Shown one piece after another: positions 14,237-21,057 of a stretch of DNA of 21,057 bases; positions within the stretch are counted from its first letter, which is position 1, and each line of letters starts with the position of its first letter. A program made the position numbers and the translations under genes. The stretch covers positions 1-21,057 of the forward strand of contig CAAGLV010000189.1 of the NCBI GenBank assembly GCA_900770875.1, in the 5' to 3' direction. The DNA comes from Flavobacteriales bacterium. GTDB taxonomy: Bacteria; Bacteroidota; Bacteroidia; Flavobacteriales; Weeksellaceae. Below the pieces are notes generated by a model. It did no database searches and had not been told where the DNA came from. It worked only from the letters and a program-made list of their open reading frames with translations.

Positions 14237-15394
14237 ATGGTTTCAAAACTATTTCAACAATTTTTTCAGAGTCAAACATCAGGAGGAATTATATTAATTT
14301 TATGTACAATTTTCTCGTTAATTATAGCTAATTCGCCATTGGTAGATGCTTATCATCACTTATGGGGATTTGATGTTTTTGGGCATTCGTTAGAATATTG
14401 GATTAATGACGGATTAATGGCAATTTTCTTTTTTCTTATTGGTTTAGAACTGAAAAGAGAAGTTTTTGTGGGCGAATTATCTAGCGTAAAAAAAGCAATT
14501 TTACCTATTTTTGCAGCTTTAGGAGGAATGTTAGTTCCGGCTGCAATATTTTCTGCAATTAATGCAGGTACAGATACAATAAATGGTTTTGGGATTTCGA
14601 TGGCAACCGATATTGCATTTGCGGTTGCAATTATTACAATGTTAGGTAATCGTATTCCTTTATCGTTAAAAGTATTTTTAACGGCGTTAGCGGTAATCGA
14701 CGATTTGGGTGCCATTGTAGTGATTGCATTGTTTTATCCTAATCCCGAATTGCCTTTAAATTTTACACAATTTGGTATTGCTATTGCTATTTTAGCTGTT
14801 TTATTCGCATTAAATAAATTAAAAGTAAAAACGATAATTCCTTATATAATTGGTGGTATTGCCGTTTGGTGGTTTATGCTACATTCGGGGATTCATGCTA
14901 CAATAGCTGGTGTTTTAGTTGCTTTTACAATTCCGTTTCATAAAGAAGATTCAAAATCATTATCATATAAATTACAAGAGGTTTTACACATTCCGGTTGC
15001 ATTTATTATTTTGCCATTATTTGCATTAGCTAATACAGCAATTGAGATAGAAGGTGGAGGATTTGCACATTTTAGCTTGCCATTAGCATCAGGAATTTTC
15101 TTAGGATTAGTAGTTGGTAAACCAATCGGAATTACTTTAGCTAGTTTTATTGCAGTTAAATTAGGATTAAGCGAATTGCCAACTGCCGTAAACTTTAAAC
15201 GAATTTTAGGAGCTGGTATGTTAGGAGGAATAGGATTTACAATGTCTATTTTTGTTTCGTTATTAGCTTTTAAAGACATTAGTTATATAAATGAAGCTAA
15301 ATTAATGATTTTGGTTGCTTCTGTAACTGCAGCATGTTTAGGATTTATTTATTTACGATTAACATTAAAACATCGTCAGGATTATTCTGATTAA
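14237..15394 (+). CDS. nhaA: Na+/H+ antiporter NhaA
   Basis: A 385-residue inner-membrane antiporter exchanging two protons in for one Na+ out, for sodium and pH homeostasis. About 12 hydrophobic helices are visible. Family residues are present: FFFLIGLELKREVFVGEL (64-81), SMATDIAFAVAI (121-132, Asp124), the ion-binding pair in LAVIDDLGAI (Asp155 and Asp156) and the conserved Lys295 in VVGKPIGI. GAGMLGGIGFTMSIFVSLLAF lies near the C-terminus. Length equals E. coli NhaA (388). It is monocistronic, with its own promoter and a strong terminator. It fits with a proton-coupled ATP synthase in the same region. Confidence 0.95.
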   Translation: MVSKLFQQFFQSQTSGGIILILCTIFSLIIANSPLVDAYHHLWGFDVFGHSLEYWINDGLMAIFFFLIGLELKREVFVGELSSVKKAILPIFAALGGMLVPAAIFSAINAGTDTINGFGISMATDIAFAVAIITMLGNRIPLSLKVFLTALAVIDDLGAIVVIALFYPNPELPLNFTQFGIAIAILAVLFALNKLKVKTIIPYIIGGIAVWWFMLHSGIHATIAGVLVAFTIPFHKEDSKSLSYKLQEVLHIPVAFIILPLFALANTAIEIEGGGFAHFSLPLASGIFLGLVVGKPIGITLASFIAVKLGLSELPTAVNFKRILGAGMLGGIGFTMSIFVSLLAFKDISYINEAKLMILVASVTAACLGFIYLRLTLKHRQDYSD

Positions 15395-15423
15395 AATTAT
15401 AAATAGATAGCATAATATAGTTT

Positions 15424-15460
15424 AGAAGTCGATTTTTTCTGAGGAAGAAATCGACTTTTT
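15424..15460 (+). terminator. Terminator of nhaA
   Basis: AAGTCGATTT (15426-15435) pairs with AAATCGACTT (15448-15457) and the stem extends inward about four more pairs. A T-run to 15460 follows. Confidence 0.88.
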
Positions 15461-15473
15461 ATTTGTTGCATTG

Positions 15474-15481
15474 TATCTTCG
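15474..15481 (+). promoter_or_regulatory. Possible -7 box of folC
   Basis: TATCTTCG has one mismatch to TAnnTTTG and lies 17 nt before the folC ATG. The nearest TTTG upstream (15462-15465) is too close to be a -33 element. Confidence 0.35.
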
Positions 15482-15498
15482 TATAAAAATTAATAAAT

Positions 15499-16719
15499 AT
15501 GAGAACGTATCAAGAAACAATCGATTGGTTATTTTTAAACTTACCAATGTTTCAGCGAATCGGAGCTTCGGCATTTAAAAAAGATTTAACTAATATTACC
15601 CAATTATGCGAATATTTAGGTAATCCGCAAAATCAATTTAAAACGATTCATGTTGCAGGTACAAATGGTAAAGGCAGTACGTCTCATATGTTAGCATCGA
15701 TATTACAAGAAGCCGGCTATAAAACAGGATTAACAACTTCGCCACATTTAAAAGATTTTCGCGAACGTATGCGCATTAATGGCGTAATGTGTAACGAAGA
15801 TTTTGTGGTTGATTTTGTAGCTAAGCACGAACAAAAAATTATTGAGCAGCAAGCCTCTTTTTTCGAGATTGCAATTGCAATGTCGTTTGAATATTTTGCT
15901 CAACAAAAAGTTGATATTGCGGTAATCGAAACTGGTTTAGGAGGACGATTAGATTCTACAAATATTATCTTTCCCGAATTATCAATTATTACAAACATTG
16001 CTTTAGAACATACCCAATTTTTAGGAGATACTTTAGCGCAAATTGCTTTTGAAAAAGGTGGTATTATTAAACCAAATACACCAGTAGTTATTGGAGAAAC
16101 AACAAACGAAACAAAAACTGTTTTTACAACAATCGCTAAGGAGCGTGATGCCGAAATAATTTTCGCAGAAGATCAATTCTTTCAGGATTTACCTTCCGAT
16201 TTAAAAGGCTCGTATCAAGTAAAAAATAAACGAACTGTTTTAACAGCAATAGCACAATTGCAAAAACAAGGATGGAAAATTACTGAAAATAACATTAAAG
16301 CTGGTTTGTTAAATGTTGTAAAAAATACAAATTTACGCGGACGTTGGGATATTTTAGGAGAACATCCATTAATTGTAGCGGATACGGCGCATAATCCACA
16401 CGGATTATTAGAAGTTGCAAGCCAAATAAACGAACAATCTTATAATAATTTGCATTTAGTTTTAGGTTTTGTAAACGATAAAGATGTTGTGCAAAGCTTG
16501 TCGTTTTTTCCGAAAATGGCAACTTATTATTTTTGCGAACCCGATGTTCCACGTAAATTACCGATTGATGAACTAAGAAATGTTGTACCAAAAGAATTAA
16601 AAGATATTCATTATTTCGATTCGGTGGCAAAAGCATTAAACGCTGCTAAAGAAGCAGCTTCTGAAAACGATATGATTTACGTTGGTGGAAGCACTTTTGT
16701 TGTGGCAGAAGCACTTTAA
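15499..16719 (+). CDS. folC: Folylpolyglutamate synthase / dihydrofolate synthase
   Basis: A 406-residue Mur-ligase-type enzyme that adds glutamate to dihydropteroate and/or to tetrahydrofolate in the cytosol. Visible features are the N-terminal AFKKDLTNI segment, the P-loop HVAGTNGKGSTS (51-62), TTSPHLKDFRERMRING (79-95), VIETGLGGRLDSTN (142-155), ITNIALEHTQFLG (164-176), FEKGGIIKP (184-192, with the usually carbamylated Lys187) and DTAHNPHG (295-302) in the C-terminal domain. Whether it has both activities cannot be told from sequence. It is flanked by terminators, so it is its own transcription unit. Confidence 0.94.
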   Translation: MRTYQETIDWLFLNLPMFQRIGASAFKKDLTNITQLCEYLGNPQNQFKTIHVAGTNGKGSTSHMLASILQEAGYKTGLTTSPHLKDFRERMRINGVMCNEDFVVDFVAKHEQKIIEQQASFFEIAIAMSFEYFAQQKVDIAVIETGLGGRLDSTNIIFPELSIITNIALEHTQFLGDTLAQIAFEKGGIIKPNTPVVIGETTNETKTVFTTIAKERDAEIIFAEDQFFQDLPSDLKGSYQVKNKRTVLTAIAQLQKQGWKITENNIKAGLLNVVKNTNLRGRWDILGEHPLIVADTAHNPHGLLEVASQINEQSYNNLHLVLGFVNDKDVVQSLSFFPKMATYYFCEPDVPRKLPIDELRNVVPKELKDIHYFDSVAKALNAAKEAASENDMIYVGGSTFVVAEAL

Positions 16720-16728
16720 AATATTATT

Positions 16729-16754
16729 GAGCCTTATTTTATAAGGCTTTTTTT
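16729..16754 (+). terminator. Terminator of folC
   Basis: AGCCTTAT (16730-16737) pairs with ATAAGGCT (16741-16748) around TTT, followed by a T-run to 16754. Confidence 0.88.
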
Positions 16755-16828
16755 ATTATGTTTTTTTTGTTAAACAAATGTAAAAATCCTATTTTTATAT
16801 TGAAAATCAACAACTAAAACAACAGACT

Positions 16829-17542
16829 ATGAAAAAATATCTTTTTGTATTAAGTGCAATAACAATACAATTATCTGTTAGCGCACAAGTTGGGATAGGT
16901 ACAGAAAATCCAAAAGCAACATTGCATATAGCAGAAGATTTATTAACTAAAAAAATACAAGGTCTTATTCCACCACGTGTTCCAATATCAAAGTTAAACG
17001 AGTTAAAGGAACTTTATTCAGAAGAACATCATGGTACAATTGTATTTGTTACTAGTATTGATGAAGCTGCATCAAACAAAACTCAAAAAGTAACCGATTT
17101 AGGGTATTATTATTATCATCAACCAACAGCAAATATTGTTGGCGAATGGCGTGGAATTGGTGGGCAAAAAAGTAATGCTAGTTTTTTTTATATGCCTTCA
17201 ATCGTTTTTGATACAAAAATAGAAACACCAAATGGTGACACATGGAAAAGAAACTTATATTTAGAATATAAAGCTCAGTTTACAAATAAAACATTTGTGC
17301 CAGATTACGTAAGTGGAGGGACTTTATCTGATGTGGCAAGTAACACTTTTGTGAAAAGTACTGGCGCGCCTAATGCAATTAATACTTTGCCAAATGCTAC
17401 AGATTTATATTATTATGTAACAGATTATGATAAAACAGCAATAGAAGTTTTAAATATTTCTGAGGAGGGTATTTTAGAATATAAAGTAATCGGGACAGGT
17501 ACAGATTATTCTTTTATTAATATAGTTTTCGTAGAAAAATAA
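16829..17542 (+). CDS. Secreted protein with VGIGTENPKATLHI N-terminal motif, function unknown
   Basis: A 237-residue protein with a signal peptide (1-19, ending SVSA) and mature N-terminus QVGIGTENPKATLHI. That motif opens many secreted flavobacterial proteins and resembles repeats of tail-fibre-like trimeric structures. Next come a Pro/Val-rich stretch (QGLIPPRVPISKLNEL), the phrase DLGYYYYHQPTANIVGEWRGIGG (about 91-113) and a C-terminal beta-rich domain without Cys, where a mature surface or secreted product is inferred. I recognise no enzyme motif. It is 20 nt ahead of the large secreted protein and surely co-transcribed with it, so the two may work together at the cell surface. Confidence 0.8.
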   Translation: MKKYLFVLSAITIQLSVSAQVGIGTENPKATLHIAEDLLTKKIQGLIPPRVPISKLNELKELYSEEHHGTIVFVTSIDEAASNKTQKVTDLGYYYYHQPTANIVGEWRGIGGQKSNASFFYMPSIVFDTKIETPNGDTWKRNLYLEYKAQFTNKTFVPDYVSGGTLSDVASNTFVKSTGAPNAINTLPNATDLYYYVTDYDKTAIEVLNISEEGILEYKVIGTGTDYSFINIVFVEK

Positions 17543-17583
17543 ATTTAATTATTATATCGAAAATGAATTATAATATATTAAGA

Positions 17584-20500
17584 ATGAAGAATATTTATAT
17601 TTTTATTTTACTAGTAATTGGATATTTTTCTTTTGGCCAAAGTCCAATTAAAATTAGGCCTGATAATGGCTCTTCAAGAGCAAATTATACTCTTCAACCT
17701 TTAATACCAGATACAGAAGTTAAAAAGGCATATGATAATAATCCTGATAGCTATACAACTGTAGAAACTGGTATTTCGTTAGTTTACGGTACAAGTCCAA
17801 CTTTAATATTAAATTATGATAATTATGTGCCTGCAAATTCGCCATTTTATGTAAAAATTCAATTGCAAGACAATCAATTATTAGATTTATTATTAGGTGG
17901 ATATGTTGGTAATTTGTTAAGTAATGTTTTAGAGGGATTAATAGGAGGTGTAGGAAATACAACTTTTACGTTAAAAAATGGTACATCCGAAATTTTTTCT
18001 GGCGGAACGCACGAATATGCGAATGCGAATATTGATATTAATAAAATGCGCTTTGTAAAGGATGTTAATGGTGATTATTATGTTAGATTTTTTCCGGGAG
18101 CTCCTTTTAAAACATTAGAAGTAAAAATTAATCAATATGGATTATTTCAGGCCAATAAATGGATTAATATATACGATACGTTTTATTATGATGAAAATTC
18201 AAAATGTTCTCCAAAATTTACTTATAGTGATGTAACATCATCTTTATTATCAGTAATTAATAATGATCCAATATCAAATATTAATTATGCAATAGATAAC
18301 AATCTTAATACTGCATCTGTATTTAATACCGGAGGTTTATTGGATGTAGGCGTTGGTAGAAAAATAGAACAAGTAATTGATTTTGGAAGGTTTATAGACG
18401 ATAAAAAAGTTGTTTTAAAATTACAAATACCATCAGGTTTATTAAATGTTAATATAGCTTCAAGTTTAAAAGTAGTTTTTTACCAAGGTAACAACGAAAT
18501 TGGAATAAAAGATATAGATCAAAATATTTTAGGTGCAGATTTATTAGGTTTAATCAATTCAGAAAATAATACTCCATTTACGATTAGTGTAGATCCGCTT
18601 CTTGATGAAAATCAAGCAATAAGAAGTTTTGATAAAATAGGAATTCGATTTTCTAGTCCTGTTAATATTTCTTTATTAGATGTTAATGGAGAATTTAAGA
18701 TTTACGATGTAGGTTTAGAGAGTATAGAACCTTTGGTTGTAGATGTATGTACAAAACTATTTCAATACCAAGGAGGAGGATATATTAATAAATTTGATGT
18801 TACTAAAATAATTCCCAATTACAACCCAAATAATTTTTTAGATTATTTAATAGTTAACGAGGCTAACGAGGCAATTACGTTTCAATCATTAAGCGATATC
18901 GAAGAAAAAAAATGGTTACCTCTGGGTAAATATTTAATAAAAGGAATCGGTGGGACAGATTATTGTGAAGACGAATATTATACATTTTATGCGCAACAAA
19001 ATTCTGCTTACTCCATTACAGGTAAATCAGGACAAGTTGTCGAATTAAATAGCCAATTAAATTTTTCAGAATTACTATATACCACAAATTTACCTAACAA
19101 TACAGGAATTAAGATATTTGATGAAAGTAATAATGCAGAAGTTACCAATCAATCAAAATTATTCGATCAACTAGGTACGTATAATTATTACGTAACAGTT
19201 TCTAACCAAGACGGCACATGTAGTTTAATTAAAAAAATTAAAATATATGTTTACGATGTCAATACATGCGATTATAGATATGTACAAAAACACGCTAATT
19301 TTGTTACCGATTGGAATACGATTTCGTTACTTGGAATTCCACTTGGATCCATTTCAAACAGGTCTAAAGCAGGAGATACCGATTTATCATCTCATTCAAC
19401 AATAACAAACATCGTCTCTTTATTAGGAATTGGTACAACTTATCAAGATTTAAAATTTAGGAAAGAAGACAATTCCTTAGATGTAATAGAAGCAGGCACA
19501 CCAATAACAATTAAATTAGGGCAAGAGTTTGGAGTTGCCCAAGTATTAGGCGCAATATCCTTAAGAGCGATTGATGCATCAGGTAATGCTATTGGTAATT
19601 TAGTAGGAGTAGGAGAAACAGATTTATTGCAATTAATAGGAGGAGATAATGTTTTTGAATACACATTTATTCCTACCAATAATGCTGGTCAAGCAATACC
19701 ATATTCGGGTGTAAGGGTTCATTTAGGTAGCGTTTTAGGTTTAGGGAATAGTTTAGCTGTTTATGGAGCTTATGTTGATGAACGAAAACCAATATCTTTA
19801 GCTACATGCCAACAAAATATTATAGTAAATGATGCTGCAACTCCAGATGGATTAGAGAATCGAGTTGTATTAAATTCTACAGTTTCTGATGTTTTATGGG
19901 GAGTTCAAGGACCAGGTATAGATGCAGCAACAGCTCTTTCTAGTGTTGTGTATCCATACTATTCGGTAGATAACAACATTAATACATATACTATATTTAA
20001 TAATGCCGTATCATTATTAAACGAACAATCGTTAACTGTAAAATTTAAAGAAATAGGTAGACCAGGCGATAAAGTCAGAATAATTTTAGGCTCTTCACAA
20101 GTTGGTATTTTAAACTTAAATTTATTAGGACAATTTAAAATACAGCGTTACATGGGAGATGTACCTGTAGGAGACGAAGTATTAGGAAATAATTTAACAC
20201 CAATTAGTTTAAATTTATTAGGATTATTAGATAATTCACCAAGTAAATTTGCAATTTTATTAAACGAATCAGATGTACCATTTGATAGAGTAAAAATAAC
20301 ATCAACAAATATTGCAAATGTTCAATTACTTGGCGAATACACACATATATATGATGTTTCATTAGTACCATATTTAGATTTAGAAAATTTAGAATTATGT
20401 ACAGATAAAGTATTTGATGTAGAAAAGTCTGATATCTGTACAACATATAGATTGAGTTTTGCTTACAAATCTATTTCACAAGAAAGTACACCAGAAAATC

Positions 20501-20787
20501 AAGTATATCAATGGAATGATATTCAAAATTCAGAATTACAAAAAGTTTATGAAACAAACGATCTCTATCGCTACAGAATACCATATAACAGCTATTTAAA
20601 ACAATATTTTGATAGATATTTAACCGAAGAATTAAATGGAGAAGTAGGTTCTCTATATTTAAAAGTTGAAGTATTTCGTCAAAATTGTTTGTATGGTGAT
20701 GCGCAATACATAAAAGTAAAATCAGTAGGAAAGTGTAATGGATTAATATCTAACCCAATTATAAGATCCAAATTTAAACCATATTAA
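17584..20787 (+). CDS. Large secreted modular protein of unknown function
   Basis: 1067 residues from the ATG at 17584; a start at 17563 would add seven residues (MNYNILR) before the signal peptide KNIYIFILLVIGYFSFGQ, which is less typical. Numbered from 17563, four diverged modules are visible: about 50-215, 216-396, 570-749 and 768-946. Three have an xDNNxxT-like segment near the start (57-60, 244-250, 802-808). All four end in IYD or VYG followed by an acidic/hydrophobic stretch and Cys (215, 396, 749, 946). An Ig-like linker (397-569) separates modules 2 and 3, and a Cys-containing domain (947-1074) closes the protein. Discoidin-like carbohydrate binding is possible but not shown. The end (NPIIRSKFKPY) is not a recognisable T9SS sorting domain. 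It is probably a surface adhesin or matrix protein. Confidence 0.8.
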   Translation: MKNIYIFILLVIGYFSFGQSPIKIRPDNGSSRANYTLQPLIPDTEVKKAYDNNPDSYTTVETGISLVYGTSPTLILNYDNYVPANSPFYVKIQLQDNQLLDLLLGGYVGNLLSNVLEGLIGGVGNTTFTLKNGTSEIFSGGTHEYANANIDINKMRFVKDVNGDYYVRFFPGAPFKTLEVKINQYGLFQANKWINIYDTFYYDENSKCSPKFTYSDVTSSLLSVINNDPISNINYAIDNNLNTASVFNTGGLLDVGVGRKIEQVIDFGRFIDDKKVVLKLQIPSGLLNVNIASSLKVVFYQGNNEIGIKDIDQNILGADLLGLINSENNTPFTISVDPLLDENQAIRSFDKIGIRFSSPVNISLLDVNGEFKIYDVGLESIEPLVVDVCTKLFQYQGGGYINKFDVTKIIPNYNPNNFLDYLIVNEANEAITFQSLSDIEEKKWLPLGKYLIKGIGGTDYCEDEYYTFYAQQNSAYSITGKSGQVVELNSQLNFSELLYTTNLPNNTGIKIFDESNNAEVTNQSKLFDQLGTYNYYVTVSNQDGTCSLIKKIKIYVYDVNTCDYRYVQKHANFVTDWNTISLLGIPLGSISNRSKAGDTDLSSHSTITNIVSLLGIGTTYQDLKFRKEDNSLDVIEAGTPITIKLGQEFGVAQVLGAISLRAIDASGNAIGNLVGVGETDLLQLIGGDNVFEYTFIPTNNAGQAIPYSGVRVHLGSVLGLGNSLAVYGAYVDERKPISLATCQQNIIVNDAATPDGLENRVVLNSTVSDVLWGVQGPGIDAATALSSVVYPYYSVDNNINTYTIFNNAVSLLNEQSLTVKFKEIGRPGDKVRIILGSSQVGILNLNLLGQFKIQRYMGDVPVGDEVLGNNLTPISLNLLGLLDNSPSKFAILLNESDVPFDRVKITSTNIANVQLLGEYTHIYDVSLVPYLDLENLELCTDKVFDVEKSDICTTYRLSFAYKSISQESTPENQVYQWNDIQNSELQKVYETNDLYRYRIPYNSYLKQYFDRYLTEELNGEVGSLYLKVEVFRQNCLYGDAQYIKVKSVGKCNGLISNPIIRSKFKPY

Positions 20788-20791
20788 TTCT

Positions 20792-20836
20792 CAAATAAAA
20801 AAGGTATGCTACCCATTTGCATACCTTTTTCATTTG
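20792..20836. terminator. Strong terminator after the secreted-protein operon
   Basis: AAAAAGGTATGC (20798-20809) pairs with GCATACCTTTTT (20819-20830), and CAAAT / ATTTG pair outside with one base bulged on each side. It ends the plus-strand operon and could also act on minus-strand transcripts. Confidence 0.88.
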
Positions 20837-20897
20837 AAATCTTTTTTACCTTATATATAATAAGTCATAATCCCAATCAAACAATATCCAACTAATT

Positions 20898-20956
20898 CCG
20901 CAAAGGATTTCCACTACACCTGCGAAGTAAGCACCGAAGGTAATCCCTAACGCAAT
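20898..20956 (-). repeat. GC-richer foldable intergenic element
   Basis: About 59 nt at roughly 50% GC in surroundings near 30%. On the minus strand it reads GCGTTAGGGATTACC to AAATCCTTTGCGGAATTAG. AGGGATT (20948-20942) can pair with AATCCTT (20909-20903), and directly inside ACCT (20941-20938) with AGGT (20921-20918). There is no open reading frame. It resembles repeated intergenic elements I recall from flavobacterial genomes (TTAGGGATT type), so a dispersed repeat or small RNA 3' end is suggested. Confidence 0.4.
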
Positions 20957-21026
20957 CCAATATCACCCAAACTTCCACAAAAAAATAAATTCTCGATAAT
21001 AATCTCTCACGCAATTTTTAATTTTG

Positions 21027-21047
21027 CTCACATCTCACATCTCACAT
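21027..21047. repeat. Triplicated heptamer CTCACAT
   Basis: Three perfect head-to-tail copies: 21027-21033, 21034-21040 and 21041-21047. It is a 7-bp microsatellite in non-coding DNA at the window edge. The complementary strand reads ATGTGAG in tandem. Confidence 0.75.
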
Positions 21048-21057
21048 CTAATTACTA

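Noticed and set aside
20700..20787. T9SS C-terminal sorting domain on the large secreted protein
   Set aside because: The C-terminus lacks the usual beta-rich domain ending in a basic hydrophobic strand; only a short basic tail is seen.
1..21057. CRISPR arrays, insertion sequences, tRNA or rRNA genes
   Set aside because: No regularly spaced repeats, transposase-like proteins, terminal inverted repeats or cloverleaf-like sequences were found.

Overview
The window looks like chromosomal DNA of a low-GC Flavobacteriales member (Bacteroidetes). The evidence is a split F-type ATPase operon without beta and epsilon genes, an extended periplasmic subunit a, signal peptides ending in AQ/SQ/GQ, outer-membrane barrels ending in Phe, weak Shine-Dalgarno sequences, and several promoters of the Bacteroidetes TTG / TAnnTTTG type. 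The secreted protein beginning QVGIGTENPKATLHI is a style common in the Weeksellaceae/Flavobacteriaceae; the genus (for example Empedobacter-like) is only a guess. No mobile element, CRISPR array, tRNA or rRNA was seen.

Layout. 1-1540: the C-terminal end of an outer-membrane barrel gene with an apparent frameshift, then a secreted DUF2891-like protein ending at a perfect 50-nt palindromic bidirectional terminator. 1535-4213 (minus): a DcaP-like porin and the tRNA-dihydrouridine synthase dusB, separated by about 500 nt of AT-rich DNA. 4247-10022 (plus): atpZ, a four-helix AtpI-like protein (probably DUF6168), then atpB-E-F-H-A-G, with an internal promoter before atpB and strong intercistronic hairpins after atpE and after atpA. 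10164-11388: an exported DJ-1/PfpI-family protein divergent from an HxlR-type regulator, sharing one symmetric overlapping promoter. 11432-16719: glyA (minus), then anmK, nhaA and folC (plus), apparently separate transcription units. 16829-20787: a two-gene operon of secreted proteins of unknown function, the second a 1074-residue protein with four diverged copies of one module. 20788-21057: a strong terminator, a GC-richer foldable intergenic element and a triplicated heptamer, with no gene.

How the parts relate. The Fo and most F1 genes are here, but atpD (beta) and atpC (epsilon) must lie elsewhere, so the two halves need coordination in trans. The c subunit carries the essential Glu but lacks the Na+-ligand pattern, so the enzyme is probably proton-coupled; NhaA would then convert the proton gradient to Na+ extrusion. 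DusB, GlyA, AnmK and FolC are housekeeping enzymes (tRNA modification, one-carbon/folate metabolism, cell-wall recycling). The most interesting regulatory structure is the pfpI/hxlR intergenic region, where each arm of an inverted repeat is the -7 box of one promoter and holds the -33 TTG of the opposite one.
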